Assembly: GCA_937930305.1 (NCBI GenBank)
Contig: CALGLE010000007.1
Span: 62,001 to 126,000 of the forward strand
Direction: 5' to 3'
Length of the DNA stretch: 64,000 bases
Origin: an uncultured Granulosicoccaceae bacterium
Lineage (GTDB): Bacteria; Pseudomonadota; Gammaproteobacteria; Granulosicoccales; Granulosicoccaceae
The notes under the pieces were generated by a model. The model was not told where the DNA came from and made no database searches. It saw only the letters and a list, made by a program, of their open reading frames with translations. Shown here piece by piece: positions 8,556-18,385 of the stretch. Position numbers and translations under genes: made by a program. Within the stretch, counting starts at the first letter, position 1. Each line of letters starts with the position of its first letter.

Positions 8556-9923
8556 TTGTCACGCATCCGGAAAACCTACCCAGTGAACCAGTGGCTAGAA
8601 CGACGATCGGCCAGCAGTAATGAGGACCCGCGTGGGTTCAACAGCACGCACGATGACAGCGAGTTCCAGCGTGATCGTGCCCGCATCATTCACAGCGCCT
8701 CGTTTCGAAGTCTGCAATCCAAAACCCAAGTATTGGGTATGGGCGAATCCGACTTTTACCGCACCCGCCTCACCCATTCATTGGAAGTGGCCCAAATAGG
8801 TTCTGGCATATGCGAAGTGTTACGTGCTCGACGCGAAAATGATGACTTCAAAGCGCTCATCCCTTCGTTTAGTTTGATTGAAGCCATTTGCTTGGCGCAT
8901 GACATTGGGCACTCCCCGTTTGGCCATGGCGGGGAAGTGGCCATGAACACAATGATGATTCAACACGGTGGTTTTGAGGCCAATGGACAAACCCTACGCA
9001 TCATCGCCCGCCTGGGTGAATTTTCTGCCAATCACGGATTGGACCTAACCCGGCGCACCATGTTGGGCACCATTAAGTACCCAGCAACATACTCACAAGT
9101 TGTGCGCTATCACGATGAGCAAAACGGGCATTTGGCCTTAGCTGATGCCATCCCAACCGATTTAACGAACATTGATCGCTGGGCACCGCCAAAATGTGTG
9201 TACGACGCCGAGCAGGATGTGATGGATTGGCTAGTTGCACCGCTGCCCAAAGCCGATATTGATCGCTTCTTTGATCTGAACACACCAGACAGTGGTCATT
9301 TAAAAACTCGCTACAAACCCTTTGATACCAGCATCATGGAACTCGCTGATGACATCGCCTACGGCGTGCACGATTTAGAAGATGCGCTGGCCTTGGGCTT
9401 TGTTAATCGTGAGCAATGGCAAAGCCAAGTGGTTGAACCTATTTTGATCTTGAACGATGGCACCATCAGCCCGCGAATAGATGAGTACACCGCGAAGTTA
9501 TTTAGCCAGTCTGCCAAAGACAGAAAGCACGCCATCAGTTGGCTGGTTAGTTACTTTATTCGGCAAATTGCCCTGACTGAAGACGAAGGCTTTGAGCACG
9601 AACTGTTGCGGATGCAGGTGGCCATGGAACCCACCGCTTATCGGATATTGCGATTGATAAAAGACTTTGTCATGCACTACGTGATCTTCAAACCTGAACT
9701 GCAAATGTTGCAGTACAAAGGTCAGCAAGTGGTTGTGAAACTGTTTGAAATATTCTTAGCGAATCCGAAACGCCTATTGCCTGTTACTGTGTTTGCCGAG
9801 TATGAAGTGGAAGGGCCTCGCGCCATTGCCGATTACCTATCAGCGATGACCGATGTGTCGGCAGGCAAGCTGTATCACAAATTATTAAGCCCAACAGCCG
9901 GGTCGATTTTTGATCGCTCTTAG
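8556..9923 (+). CDS. dgt: dGTP triphosphohydrolase-like HD-domain protein
   Basis: It hydrolyses dNTPs, classically dGTP, to the nucleoside and triphosphate. HD-fold metal ligands are evident: RTRLTHSLEV with His74 and the HD pair at 115-116 in CLAHDIGHSPFGHGG, plus the later DDIAYGVHDLEDA. It resembles the long (about 450 residues) Vibrio-type dGTPase-like proteins rather than E. coli Dgt. Related dNTPases can restrict phage by depleting dNTPs, but nothing nearby marks this as a defence locus. The start is a TTG at 8556; a GTG at 8583 is an alternative. A bidirectional terminator follows at 9951. Confidence 0.9.
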   Translation: MSRIRKTYPVNQWLERRSASSNEDPRGFNSTHDDSEFQRDRARIIHSASFRSLQSKTQVLGMGESDFYRTRLTHSLEVAQIGSGICEVLRARRENDDFKALIPSFSLIEAICLAHDIGHSPFGHGGEVAMNTMMIQHGGFEANGQTLRIIARLGEFSANHGLDLTRRTMLGTIKYPATYSQVVRYHDEQNGHLALADAIPTDLTNIDRWAPPKCVYDAEQDVMDWLVAPLPKADIDRFFDLNTPDSGHLKTRYKPFDTSIMELADDIAYGVHDLEDALALGFVNREQWQSQVVEPILILNDGTISPRIDEYTAKLFSQSAKDRKHAISWLVSYFIRQIALTEDEGFEHELLRMQVAMEPTAYRILRLIKDFVMHYVIFKPELQMLQYKGQQVVVKLFEIFLANPKRLLPVTVFAEYEVEGPRAIADYLSAMTDVSAGKLYHKLLSPTAGSIFDRS

Positions 9924-9950
9924 TCAACTACACATTGTCGGCAGCATGAA

Positions 9951-9976
9951 AAAAGGCTAGCAGAAGCTAGCCTTTT
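9951..9976. terminator. Bidirectional rho-independent terminator between dgt and rpsI
   Basis: The stem GGCTAGC (9955-9961) pairs with GCTAGCC (9966-9972) around the loop AGAA. Upstream A4 and downstream T4 extend the pairing, giving U-tracts on both strands. It lies 27 bp after the dgt stop and 83 bp after the rpsI stop, so it can serve both convergent units. Confidence 0.8.
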
Positions 9977-10058
9977 CTCGATTGATCCCACGGTGCAAAG
10001 CCGTCGATGCCAATCACAAGCCCCTGGGCCTAAGCCACGTGGGAGCCTTCCAAACTGA

Positions 10059-10451
10059 TTAACGCTTAGAGTATTGAGTTGCCTTACGTGCTTTACGTAA
10101 GCCCACTTTCTTACGTTCCACTTCACGCGCATCTCGCGTTAAGTAGCCAGCACCACGCAAAGCGCCACGCATGGTTTCGTCATATTGCAACAATGCGCGG
10201 GCAATACCCAAACGAATCGCGCCAGCTTGACCACTGCCACCACCACCGCGAACCGTGATGTTGATGTCGAAGTTTGCCAGAGTTTCTGTTCGCTCAAGCG
10301 GCTGACGAATAATCATGTGAGCCGTCTTACGACCGAAGTAATCTTCTAACGACTTGCTGTTGACGTTGATTTTGCCACTGCCTGAGCGCATGAATACGCG
10401 AGCGGTTGAAGACTTTCGTCGGCCAGTGCCGTAGTACTGTTGAACTGCCAT
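10059..10451 (-). CDS. rpsI: 30S ribosomal protein S9
   Basis: This 130-residue small-subunit protein begins [19 protein letters not shown] and ends with the invariant basic tail [14 protein letters not shown] that reaches the P-site tRNA. It follows rplM with a 3-bp gap, the universally conserved rplM-rpsI pair. Confidence 0.98.
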   Translation of the reverse strand: MAVQQYYGTGRRKSSTARVFMRSGSGKINVNSKSLEDYFGRKTAHMIIRQPLERTETLANFDINITVRGGGGSGQAGAIRLGIARALLQYDETMRGALRGAGYLTRDAREVERKKVGLRKARKATQYSKR

Positions 10452-10454
10452 GGA

Positions 10455-10889
10455 TTAAATCTCCAGCAAGGTCGGCTGCTGCGCCGCGTGATTATGATTC
10501 GGGCCTTTCACAACGCGCAATTTGCGATACATATCGCGCCCCAAGGAGTTCTTCGGCAACATACCTTTAATGGCAGTTTCGATGATGCGCTCCGGATGGG
10601 TGGCCTGCAGCTTCTCGAAGCTGATGGATTTTAAGTTACCGATGTAACCGGTGTGGTGGTGATACATCTTGTTCTTGGCTTTGTTGCCAGTCACTTCCAC
10701 CTTCTCAGCATTGATGATGACGATGTAGTCGCCGGTATCAACGTGTGGGGTGTAGATGGCTTTGTGTTTGCCGCGCAGTCGACGAGCCGCTTCTGTTGCA
10801 ATGTTGCCTAGCGTCTTGCCTTCGGCATCGATCACGAACCATTCCCGCTTTACTTCTGCAGGTTTGGCGCTGATGGTGGTTTTATTCAC
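10455..10889 (-). CDS. rplM: 50S ribosomal protein L13
   Basis: This large-subunit protein has 144 residues when started at the GTG at 10889, which matches the usual length of about 142. The start is supported by GAGG a few bases upstream and by alignment with other L13 N-termini ([14 protein letters not shown]). A longer open frame to 11024 would read through the promoter. Motifs include [33 protein letters not shown] and the C-terminal [14 protein letters not shown]. It is transcribed with rpsI from the promoter at 10930-10958. Confidence 0.97.
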   Translation of the reverse strand: MNKTTISAKPAEVKREWFVIDAEGKTLGNIATEAARRLRGKHKAIYTPHVDTGDYIVIINAEKVEVTGNKAKNKMYHHHTGYIGNLKSISFEKLQATHPERIIETAIKGMLPKNSLGRDMYRKLRVVKGPNHNHAAQQPTLLEI

Positions 10890-10929
10890 TTCGGGCCTCG
10901 AACTTAGGCGAATTCTCTGGTAGCCCGCC

Positions 10930-10958
10930 ATTGTAGGCGTAACCGACGACGAACTCAA
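10930..10958 (-). promoter_or_regulatory. Sigma70-type promoter for rplM-rpsI
   Basis: On the minus strand TTGAGT (10958-10953) and TACAAT (10935-10930) are separated by exactly 17 bp, a near-consensus sigma70 promoter. The predicted start near 10923 leaves a 5' UTR of about 34 nt before the rplM GTG. Confidence 0.7.
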
Positions 10959-11003
10959 CCACATCACGGTGAATCGGAGGCCTAAGAACCTGTCCCCCGG
11001 GCA

Positions 11004-11184
11004 CAAAAAAAAGCGGCGTGGCAATTAAGGGCCACGCCGCAATCCATCTTAGGAGGAGGATGGGAGGAGAAAAACTATGCACTTACCCTGTTGCAATCGC
11101 GGTGCCAATCCAATGGATTCGAGGGATGAAACGCTCACAATTACTCATACCTTTTACCAACTCGCTTACTAATCAAGGTGTTAC
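11004..11184 (-). ncRNA. Candidate small RNA with anti-Shine-Dalgarno loop
   Basis: This is a prediction only. On the minus strand a possible promoter (TTGACG at 11220-11215, 17-bp spacer, TTTTAT at 11197-11192) would give a transcript of about 180 nt ending at the strong terminator with a T8 tail. Just before the terminator, CCATC (11063-11059) and GATGG (11048-11044) can pair and expose the loop CTCCTCCTAA. That loop resembles the 16S rRNA anti-SD sequence, and a second CTCCTCCC lies just upstream. No family is recognised. On the opposite strand the same stretch is a purine-rich SD followed by a 31-codon open frame from ATG 11077, which is an alternative reading. Confidence 0.3.
11005..11040 (-). 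terminator. Strong rho-independent terminator (minus strand)
   Basis: A perfect 10-bp GC-rich stem (11013-11022 with 11031-11040, sequence GCGGCGTGGC) encloses an 8-base loop. On the minus strand it is followed directly by eight T residues. It lies upstream of the rplM promoter, so it ends either osmC-like read-through or the separate short transcript proposed at 11004-11184. Confidence 0.85.
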
Positions 11185-11301
11185 GAATGCCATAAAATGT
11201 AAGTCAAAGCGAATCGTCAAAATAATTACAGTCACAACGCACTCGAAAAGTCCGATTCTGTGACGCTTTTAACAATCAACACCCGATCCACAGCCATCGC
11301 G

Positions 11302-11736
11302 TCAAGATTCAGCGTCAATTTTCACATCCACAATTTCATGGGTATGGGTGATTTCTGCAGTCTTCTCCAGCATTTTGGACGCCGAGCAGTACTTCTCCGC
11401 CGATAGCTGCACGGCCCGGGCGACTTGCTTGGCGGATAGGTCGGTTCCGGAGATCACAAAATGCACTCTTATATGAGTAAACACCGCAGGAACCTCGTCT
11501 GAGCGGTCTGAATCGAGCAGAACTTCGATATCGACGACCTTTTGGCGAGACTTTTGCAACATCAGCGCAACATCGAACGCTGTGCAGCCACCCATGCCGA
11601 TGAGCACCATCTCCATGGGCCGGATGCCTAGATTGCGCCCTCCGTGGTCAGGAGAGCCATCCATGACAACTGAATGACCGCTGCCAGATTCACCGACGAA
11701 ACTCATATGATCCAACCATTTAACACGAGCTTTCAA
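11302..11736 (-). CDS. OsmC/Ohr family protein (YhfA-like)
   Basis: This 144-residue OsmC-fold protein has the two family cysteines at C51 (GMGGCTAFDV) and C117 (EKYCSASKM). The family includes thiol-dependent peroxidases, although YhfA-type members have no clear function. In E. coli yhfA is also divergent from crp, so the neighbourhood supports a YhfA-type identity. About 157 bp separate the two starts. Confidence 0.87.
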   Translation of the reverse strand: MKARVKWLDHMSFVGESGSGHSVVMDGSPDHGGRNLGIRPMEMVLIGMGGCTAFDVALMLQKSRQKVVDIEVLLDSDRSDEVPAVFTHIRVHFVISGTDLSAKQVARAVQLSAEKYCSASKMLEKTAEITHTHEIVDVKIDAES

Positions 11737-11893
11737 CGAAAGGTTCCTCCCAGGGGCTTATTCAGTAAGCGGTTTCAGTCAGAAATTTGTTCAAGGTATC
11801 AAATTTTCGGCCGATTCATGTTTGACGCTGTGAAATATAGCGTTGTTCCTCCTCGGGAACCCGCGCAAACATTGAGTACGGAGATCGCCTAGT

Positions 11894-12532
11894 ATGCTCG
11901 CGCCTCGTATAGCACCACCACCGGTTGAGTGGCTGGACTCCTTCTTACGAAGTAGTCACCGCCGCCAATATCCGGCCAAAACAACGATCATTCACCACGG
12001 TGATGTTCCGGAGACGTTGTATTACATCGTCGATGGTTCCGTCAGTGTGGTTATTGAAGACGACGACGGTCGAGAAATCGTTTTAGCGTATTTGAACGCT
12101 GGCGACTTTTTCGGCGAAATGGGCCTGTTCGACGAAGAAGGCAACCGCAGTGCATGGGTTGTTGCTCGTTCTAAGTGCGAACTGGCTGAGATGAATTACG
12201 ACCAGTTCCGTCGTCTCATCACTGAACACCCCGATTTATTGATGGCTTTAACCACGCAAATGGCTGCTCGTTTGCGCAAGACCAGCATAAAAGTTCGCGA
12301 CTTAGCGTTCTTGGATGTAACCGGTCGAGTTGCCTCTACGCTACTGGACTTAGCGAAGATGCCTGATGCCATTACCCATCCAGACGGTATGCAAATTCGC
12401 ATCACTCGCCAAGAGATCGCTCGCATCGTGGGCTGCTCTCGAGAAATGGTGGGACGCGTTTTGAAAGAGCTAGAAGATCGCGGTCTTATCCACGCACGTG
12501 GTAAGACAATGGTCATCTACGGCACTCGCTGA
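11894..12532 (+). CDS. crp: cAMP receptor protein family transcriptional regulator (Crp/Vfr)
   Basis: This 212-residue global regulator closely resembles E. coli CRP and Pseudomonas Vfr. The cAMP pocket is complete: GEMGLF at 74-79, Arg85-Ser86, and Thr130-Ser131 in the dimer C-helix. The hinge [18 protein letters not shown] and the DNA-reading HTH at about 172-193 ([19 protein letters not shown]) are conserved, so it should recognise TGTGA-N6-TCACA-type sites. A perfect example of such a site exists upstream of kpsS in this window. It converges with trpC through a shared terminator. Confidence 0.95.
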   Translation: MLAPRIAPPPVEWLDSFLRSSHRRQYPAKTTIIHHGDVPETLYYIVDGSVSVVIEDDDGREIVLAYLNAGDFFGEMGLFDEEGNRSAWVVARSKCELAEMNYDQFRRLITEHPDLLMALTTQMAARLRKTSIKVRDLAFLDVTGRVASTLLDLAKMPDAITHPDGMQIRITRQEIARIVGCSREMVGRVLKELEDRGLIHARGKTMVIYGTR

Positions 12533-12561
12533 GCTTTTCAATTTAGCGCCAGACCCGAGGG

Positions 12562-12609
12562 AAAACCCGGTCCTGACAACGCAATGCGCGTTGTTTAGGG
12601 CCGGGTTTT
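12562..12609. terminator. Bidirectional terminator shared by crp and trpC, overlapping trpC codons
   Basis: AAAACCCGG (12562-12570) pairs with CCGGGTTTT (12601-12609), and an inner hairpin (ACAACGC with GCGTTGT) forms between the arms. The right arm is made of the last sense codons of trpC (Lys-Thr-Arg-Pro), so its stop codon at 12595-12597 lies inside the structure. Confidence 0.75.
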
Positions 12610-13431
12610 GTTGTGTGTGTAAAACAATTCTCGTAAAGCTGCACCCGGATCAGCAGCTCGCATAAAGGCCTCGCCTACCAAGAACGCTTGTACATTCGCA
12701 TCCTGCATAGTTTGCACATCGCGCTCATTTAATATCCCGCTCTCGGTAACCACCGTTGTGTTCTTTGGAATGTCACCCAGTAACGACAAGGTGGTGTCCA
12801 AGGTGACATCGAAGGTTCGTAAGTCACGGTTGTTTATTCCCAGTAGCATCGGGTTCAACGCTAAAGCTCGGGTTAATTCGTTAGCGTCATGAACCTCCAC
12901 CAACACATCCATACCCAGTTCCACGGCCGTTTGATACAACTGCAGCATTTGCGCATCACTGAGCGCTGCAACAATTAATAGAATGCAATCTGCCCCCATC
13001 GCCCGTGCTTCATAAACTTGATATTCATCAATGATGAAGTCTTTGCGAATCACCGGTAACGAACAGGCCGCGCGTGCTGCAACCAATGCCGCTTCACTGC
13101 CTTGAAAAAAATCCTCATCCGTTAATACCGACAAACACGCAGCCCCACCATCGGCATAGCTTTGTGCAATACCCGCAGGATCAAACGGATCCCGCAAAAC
13201 ACCCTTACTTGGCGAGGCTTTTTTCACTTCCGCAATAACGGCTGGCTCCCCCGCATCAAGCCGAGCTTGCATGGAAAGTTTGAAGCCACGTAGCGCATCT
13301 TGCTGAGTAATACGATCTTGCAATGCTGCCATGGGTACCGCTTTTGAGCGAGTGGCATTTTCTGTCACTTTAACTTCAAGAATGCGTTTGAGTACATCAG
13401 GCATATCCGCTGGATTTGTGGAAGTACTCAT
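12595..13431 (-). CDS. trpC: Indole-3-glycerol phosphate synthase
   Basis: This TIM-barrel enzyme of tryptophan synthesis closes the indole ring from CdRP. It has 278 residues as a single-function protein, not fused to TrpF as in E. coli. Catalytic regions visible are [44 protein letters not shown] and VVTESGI. It is the last gene of trpEGDC and overlaps trpD by 4 bp. An internal Met (MPDVLKRIL, residue 10) is an alternative start. Confidence 0.96.
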   Translation of the reverse strand: MSTSTNPADMPDVLKRILEVKVTENATRSKAVPMAALQDRITQQDALRGFKLSMQARLDAGEPAVIAEVKKASPSKGVLRDPFDPAGIAQSYADGGAACLSVLTDEDFFQGSEAALVAARAACSLPVIRKDFIIDEYQVYEARAMGADCILLIVAALSDAQMLQLYQTAVELGMDVLVEVHDANELTRALALNPMLLGINNRDLRTFDVTLDTTLSLLGDIPKNTTVVTESGILNERDVQTMQDANVQAFLVGEAFMRAADPGAALRELFYTHNKTRP

Positions 13432-14462
13432 GCGGATTTGTCCTCAACCAAGGCTTGAGATAGTTCGGCTAATTGTTTTAACACCTGGGCTGCTTTGCCG
13501 CTGTCAATCGCGGCCTTCGCAGCTTCTATACCGTCGGCGATGGTCGGTGCTGCACCACCGACATAGATGGCTGCACCACTGTTCAATAAAACGATGTCAC
13601 GAGCCGCGCCCGCTTCTTTATTCAATACCGAATTAATCATCGTTAAACTCTCGTCAGCGCCACTGACTTGAATCGCGCTTAACGGTTGTAACGCGAACCC
13701 AAAGTCGGTGGGATCAATGGTTAGATCATGTACCGCCCCGTCTTTAAGTTCTGCAACCACTGAAGGCCCAGACAAACTCAATTCATCCATGCCGTCGTGC
13801 CCATGTACCACCAACACGTGTTCACTGTTTAGTTTCAACATCGCCTCAGCCACCGGTCGTACCCAAGCCTCATCAAATACGCCCAACACTTGGCGCGTAA
13901 CACCGGCTGGGTTAGTCATGGGGCCTAATAAATTAAACACCGTGCGTGTACCCATTTCTCGGCGAGGGCCGATGGCGTGACGCATCGCACTGTGATGATT
14001 CGGTGCGAACATAAACCCCACGCCCACCTCTTTAATGCAACGCGCCACCGCTTGCGGGCTTAAATCCAAGGCCACGCCCGCGGTTTCCAAAAAGTCTGCA
14101 GCACCAGACTTACTCGACACCGAGCGGTTGCCGTGTTTCGCCACCTTCACACCCGCAGCTGCCGTTACCAAGGAACAACAGGTTGACACATTAAACGTAT
14201 GAGACGCATCCCCTCCGGTACCGACAATATCGACCGCAACGATGCCTGCCAAATCCACCGGTGTTGCCAGTTCTCGCATAACAGCCGCAGCCGCTGACAC
14301 CTCACCCACCGACTCGCCTTTGGTGCGTAAAGCCCCCAACAAAGCGCCAATTTGTGCAGGCGTTGCATCCCCCGTCATGACCGATCGCATCACCTCAGTC
14401 ATAACCTCTTCGGGCAAATCTTGGCCTGAGAACACATGCTCTAAGCTTTCGGTAAAGTTCAT
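13428..14462 (-). CDS. trpD: Anthranilate phosphoribosyltransferase
   Basis: It transfers phosphoribose from PRPP to anthranilate. The 344-residue protein has the PRPP-binding [14 protein letters not shown] and the anthranilate-site [18 protein letters not shown], both intact. It is stand-alone, not fused to TrpG. It overlaps trpG and trpC by 4 bp each (ATGA), which indicates translational coupling. Confidence 0.96.
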   Translation of the reverse strand: MNFTESLEHVFSGQDLPEEVMTEVMRSVMTGDATPAQIGALLGALRTKGESVGEVSAAAAVMRELATPVDLAGIVAVDIVGTGGDASHTFNVSTCCSLVTAAAGVKVAKHGNRSVSSKSGAADFLETAGVALDLSPQAVARCIKEVGVGFMFAPNHHSAMRHAIGPRREMGTRTVFNLLGPMTNPAGVTRQVLGVFDEAWVRPVAEAMLKLNSEHVLVVHGHDGMDELSLSGPSVVAELKDGAVHDLTIDPTDFGFALQPLSAIQVSGADESLTMINSVLNKEAGAARDIVLLNSGAAIYVGGAAPTIADGIEAAKAAIDSGKAAQVLKQLAELSQALVEDKSA

Positions 14463-15052
14463 CGAATGTCTCCTGTGCGCTGCAAAAAATGTTTGAGCTG
14501 CGCGTGACCGTGTTCACTGCTGATGGATTCAGGATGATACTGCACACCTTCCACATCCAGCGTGTTGTGCTTCAAACCCATAACTTCAACGCGCTTGCCA
14601 GCGGCGTCTTCTGTCCAGGCCGTCACTTCAAACACATTCGGCAAAGACGCACCTTCCAGAACCAAGGAATGGTAGCGGGTACTTCGGAACGGAGTGGGCA
14701 GCCCCGCAAAGACACCCGCGCCATCATGATGAACCTCAGAAATTTTCCCGTGCATCACCTCTTTGGCTAACACCACTTTGCCACCAAAATGCTGCCCGAT
14801 GCTTTGCAAACCCAAACACACACCAAACACCGGTATGCGGCCTGCAAAATGTTCAATGGCAGATAGGGAAATGCCGGCAGAATCGGGGTTACCCGGCCCC
14901 GGTGAAATCAGTAGCCCTGATGGCTTCAAAGCCTCCAGCTCGGCGCAGCTAATCACATCATTTCGATACACCTGCACATCAGCGCCCAGTTCGCCGAGGT
15001 ATTGCACGATGTTCCAGGTAAAAGAATCGTAGTTATCAATGACAACGATCAT
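14459..15052 (-). CDS. trpG: Anthranilate synthase component II (glutamine amidotransferase)
   Basis: This class I glutamine amidotransferase supplies ammonia to TrpE. The 197 residues contain the nucleophile Cys79 in FGVCLGLQ, the oxyanion segment SPGPGNP, and the catalytic His-Glu pair in YHPES near residue 170. Related subunits can also serve p-aminobenzoate synthase (PabA). Its place in the trp operon and 4-bp overlaps with trpE and trpD favour TrpG. Confidence 0.95.
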   Translation of the reverse strand: MIVVIDNYDSFTWNIVQYLGELGADVQVYRNDVISCAELEALKPSGLLISPGPGNPDSAGISLSAIEHFAGRIPVFGVCLGLQSIGQHFGGKVVLAKEVMHGKISEVHHDGAGVFAGLPTPFRSTRYHSLVLEGASLPNVFEVTAWTEDAAGKRVEVMGLKHNTLDVEGVQYHPESISSEHGHAQLKHFLQRTGDIR

Positions 15053-16572
15053 GCCCCGCCTCCTTGTTGATTGCCCGCATCGAACAAATCAGCAACAGAG
15101 TCCACACCGCGTGTCGCAATTTCAGCGGCGCGCATCACCGCTCGAGCTTTACTCACGGTTTCCGCCCATTCGCTCTCTGGCACCGAGTCGTAAACCACAC
15201 CCGCACCCGCTTGCACATGCAGTTGCTGGTCTTTAACTACACCGGTACGAATCGCGATGGCGGTATCCATGTTGCCGTTCCAGCTTAAATAGCCCACAGC
15301 CCCCGAATACACACCACGCTTCACCGTTTCCAGTTCCTGCAAAATTTCTAGCGCACGCACTTTAGGTGCACCCGATAAAGTACCCGCAGGAAAGGTGGCG
15401 CGCAGCACATCCATAGCACTCATGCCCGCTTGCAACTGACCCTCAACATTGGACACAATGTGCATAACATGCGAATAGCGCTCAATGAAGAATTGATCCG
15501 TCACTTCCACACTGCCAATCTGTGCAATACGCCCAACATCATTTCGACCTAAGTCAATTAACATCAGGTGTTCAGCAACTTCTTTTGCATCGGCTAAAAG
15601 ATCTTCCGCTAAGGCTTTGTCTTCCGCCTCATTTGCACCACGTGGGCGTGTGCCTGCGATCGGTCGGACGGTGACTTCGTTGTTCTCCAAGCGCACTAAA
15701 ATTTCAGGTGATGCCCCCACCACTTGATGATCGCCTAAGTCTAAATAGAACATATAGGGTGAAGGGTTTGTGGTGCGTAATGCGCGATATAGATTCAGCG
15801 GATGACTTTCAAACGGTGCACTCAAGCGATGCGATAGCACCACCTGCATGCATTCACCAGCGGTTATGTAGTCTTTGATGGTAAGAACCGCCGCTTTGAA
15901 TTCCGCCTCCCCCATTTCACTGACAAAGTCAGCCTCAGCCAATTCACGCTCTACATCATCAACTGGTAACGGTTGATAAGGCTCGCGCAGTTGCCGAACA
16001 ATGATACCTAAGCGTTGTTGGGCATAGTCATAAGCGTTCTCTTGTGAGGCATCAGCTAAAACCAAGACCGTGAGTTTCCCGCTTAGGTTGTCCATCACCA
16101 ACAGCTCATCCGCCACCATCAAGATAATGTCAGGTGTGTTCACAGGATCTGGATGTGGATTCTCGCCCAAGCGAGGCTCAATCAAGCGCACCGTATCGTA
16201 ACCAAAATAGCCCACTAGTCCGCCGGTTATTGGCGGCAAGCCGGGAACATCAGGCAAGTGGAACTGTTGCTGATACTCATCAATCCAAGCCAACGGATCC
16301 TCCGCCTTGACGGAACTGACTTCTTGCCCATCAATGATTTCAGTGATTTGATGGCCGCGCACCAAAATTCGGCGGTGGCTGGGTAATCCAACGATGGAGT
16401 AACGACTCCACTTCTCGCCACCTTGTACCGATTCAAACAGAAACGTAAACGGTTGGTTGGCGACTTTTAAAAAGGCGGTAAGCGGGTTGTCGAGGTCTGC
16501 CAGCATCTCCACGTGCACTGGGATGCGGTTAAAACCCTCGGCGCGATAGCGCTCGAATTCTTCGATATTCAT
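15049..16572 (-). CDS. trpE: Anthranilate synthase component I
   Basis: It converts chorismate to anthranilate with TrpG. The 507 residues include an N-terminal Trp-binding segment (FLFESVQGG at 44-52, equivalent to the LLES feedback site). The C-terminal chorismate-binding domain has [18 protein letters not shown] and [13 protein letters not shown]. It is the first gene of trpEGDC. The sequence upstream to 16849 shows no obvious Trp-rich leader peptide and attenuator, so the control mode is not evident. Confidence 0.96.
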   Translation of the reverse strand: MNIEEFERYRAEGFNRIPVHVEMLADLDNPLTAFLKVANQPFTFLFESVQGGEKWSRYSIVGLPSHRRILVRGHQITEIIDGQEVSSVKAEDPLAWIDEYQQQFHLPDVPGLPPITGGLVGYFGYDTVRLIEPRLGENPHPDPVNTPDIILMVADELLVMDNLSGKLTVLVLADASQENAYDYAQQRLGIIVRQLREPYQPLPVDDVERELAEADFVSEMGEAEFKAAVLTIKDYITAGECMQVVLSHRLSAPFESHPLNLYRALRTTNPSPYMFYLDLGDHQVVGASPEILVRLENNEVTVRPIAGTRPRGANEAEDKALAEDLLADAKEVAEHLMLIDLGRNDVGRIAQIGSVEVTDQFFIERYSHVMHIVSNVEGQLQAGMSAMDVLRATFPAGTLSGAPKVRALEILQELETVKRGVYSGAVGYLSWNGNMDTAIAIRTGVVKDQQLHVQAGAGVVYDSVPESEWAETVSKARAVMRAAEIATRGVDSVADLFDAGNQQGGGA

Positions 16573-16849
16573 GAACTGTCCAAAAAATAAAGTAACGGCG
16601 TGCTTTTAAGGTGCAGGCATTGGTTGCAGGCTTTGCATTGCAGGCAACTTAGACTGGGGCGATCGGAAAGTTAGCGTCGCCAGCGCCATCGGCACGTCAG
16701 CAATAAACAGTTCATGAGATAAAGATTGGTCGATTTCAGCGCCTAGTAAACCAAGGCTGTTCGCACCCGTCAAGGCCAAGCGGGGAGCCAAGCCGCAATT
16801 TTGCGAGTCGGGTATCCTTATCACATCATTTCAACTGGTATTTCGCTGC
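16573..16849. other. Divergent trpE / fumarase intergenic region with doubtful small ORF
   Basis: This 277-bp region separates two divergent starts and must hold both promoters. A minus-strand GTG-initiated frame of 72 codons (16824-16606) is open here and ends 33 bp before trpE. It has no recognisable domain and no Trp-rich run, so it is not a convincing leader peptide. A half CRP-like motif TCACA occurs at 16821-16825 without a matching left arm. Confidence 0.4.
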
Positions 16850-18385
16850 ATGCCTACCATCCGCCAAGATGACTTGATCGACAGCATCGCTGACGCGCTG
16901 CAGTTCATCTCCTACTACCATCCCAAAGACTATATAGACGCGGTCCATCAGGCCTACCTGCGGGAGGAATCCCAAGCAGCCAAGGACGCCATGGCGCAAA
17001 TATTGGTCAATTCTCGACTCTGCGCTGACGGCAAACGCCCTATATGCCAAGACACCGGCATCGTCACTGTGTTCGCCAAAATCGGCATGAATGTGCAATG
17101 GCAAGACGCCACGATGGACTTCAGCAGCATGGTGAACGAGGGCGTTCGACGTGCCTACACCCATCCTGACAACAAATTGCGCGCCTCCATTCTGCACGAT
17201 CCCGCAGGTGCTCGAATAAATTCTGGTGATAACACACCTGCTGTCATACACACCGAACTGGTGGCCGGCGACACTGTTGACATTCAGGTGGCAGCGAAAG
17301 GCGGTGGCTCGGAAAACAAATCGAAAATGGTCATGCTAAACCCCAGCGACAGCATTGTGGACTGGGTGGTTAAAACCGTCCCCACCATGGGAGCCGGCTG
17401 GTGCCCTCCTGGCATGTTAGGCATCGGCATCGGTGGTACCGCAGAGAAAGCGGCCGTCATGGCCAAAGAATCACTGATGGAACCGGTCAATATTCAAGAG
17501 TTAAAAGATCGCGGGCCGAACAACCGCGCCGAAGAACTTCGTCTTGAAATTTTTGAAGCTGTCAACGCATTAGGCATCGGCGCACAAGGTCTGGGCGGTT
17601 TAACAACCGTGGTGGATATCAAAGTCAAAGACTATCCCACCCATGCTGCGTCTCTTCCCGTTGCCATGATTCCAAACTGCGCTGCCACCCGGCACGCGCA
17701 CTTTACGTTAACCGGCGAAGGCCCCACCTTTCAAAAAGCCCCCTCGCTTGACGATTGGCCCTCCGTTACCTGGGAAGCGGGAGAATCCTCACGCCGCGTT
17801 AACTTAGATACCGTCACCCCAGAAGACGTCGCCAGTTGGAAGCCCGGTGAAACCCTACTGCTCAGTGGCGCCATGTTAACCGGCCGAGACGCTGCCCATA
17901 AACGCATCCAAGGACTTTTGGAAAGCGGTGAAGGCTTACCCGAAGGCGTTGACTTTAATAACCGATTTATTTATTACGTCGGCCCCGTTGATGCCGTGCG
18001 TGACGAAGCCGTTGGCCCGGCAGGTCCAACCACATCCACCCGCATGGATAAATTCACAGAAATGATGTTGGCTGACACCGGGTTACTTGGAATGATCGGA
18101 AAAGCCGAGCGAGGCCCTTCCGGCATTGAGGCCATAAAGAAGCACAAAGCGGTTTACTTGATGGCCGTGGGCGGTGCAGCCTATCTAGTGTCCAAAGCCA
18201 TAAAGTCCGCTCGTGTGGTAGCGTTCGAAGACTTAGGCATGGAAGCCATTCACGAATTTGTTGTGGAAGATATGCCCGTTACCGTTGCCGTTGATTCCAC
18301 CGGTGAAGCGGTACACCAAACAGGCCCTGCGTTATGGCGCGGGAAACTCCAAAGCGGTGAAGTTAAACCAGTTTATTTCTCATGA
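16850..18385 (+). CDS. Fumarate hydratase class I (iron-sulfur)
   Basis: This 4Fe-4S-dependent fumarase hydrates fumarate to malate in the TCA cycle. The 511-residue protein carries both FumA/FumB domains in one chain: an N-terminal alpha-type domain with ICQDTGIVTVF, NKSKMVMLNPS and PNCAATRHAHF, and a C-terminal beta-type domain with GPTTSTRMDKFTEMML and GPSGIEAIKKHKAVYLMAVG. The cysteines in CQDTG and PNCAA are candidate cluster ligands. A small lipoprotein gene overlaps its stop codon. Confidence 0.94.
   Translation: MPTIRQDDLIDSIADALQFISYYHPKDYIDAVHQAYLREESQAAKDAMAQILVNSRLCADGKRPICQDTGIVTVFAKIGMNVQWQDATMDFSSMVNEGVRRAYTHPDNKLRASILHDPAGARINSGDNTPAVIHTELVAGDTVDIQVAAKGGGSENKSKMVMLNPSDSIVDWVVKTVPTMGAGWCPPGMLGIGIGGTAEKAAVMAKESLMEPVNIQELKDRGPNNRAEELRLEIFEAVNALGIGAQGLGGLTTVVDIKVKDYPTHAASLPVAMIPNCAATRHAHFTLTGEGPTFQKAPSLDDWPSVTWEAGESSRRVNLDTVTPEDVASWKPGETLLLSGAMLTGRDAAHKRIQGLLESGEGLPEGVDFNNRFIYYVGPVDAVRDEAVGPAGPTTSTRMDKFTEMMLADTGLLGMIGKAERGPSGIEAIKKHKAVYLMAVGGAAYLVSKAIKSARVVAFEDLGMEAIHEFVVEDMPVTVAVDSTGEAVHQTGPALWRGKLQSGEVKPVYFS

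Noticed and set aside
8556-9923. dgt as part of an antiphage defence island
   Set aside because: Neighbours are housekeeping genes (Nudix, rpsI-rplM) and there are no other defence genes, so only the general dNTPase role is supported.
10890-11024. N-terminal extension of L13 to 11024
   Set aside because: It would translate through the near-consensus promoter and exceeds the conserved L13 length; the GTG at 10889 has a Shine-Dalgarno.
16606-16824. 72-codon GTG frame upstream of trpE as a trp leader peptide or gene
   Set aside because: It has no Trp-rich run and no attenuator hairpin follows it; no family resemblance.
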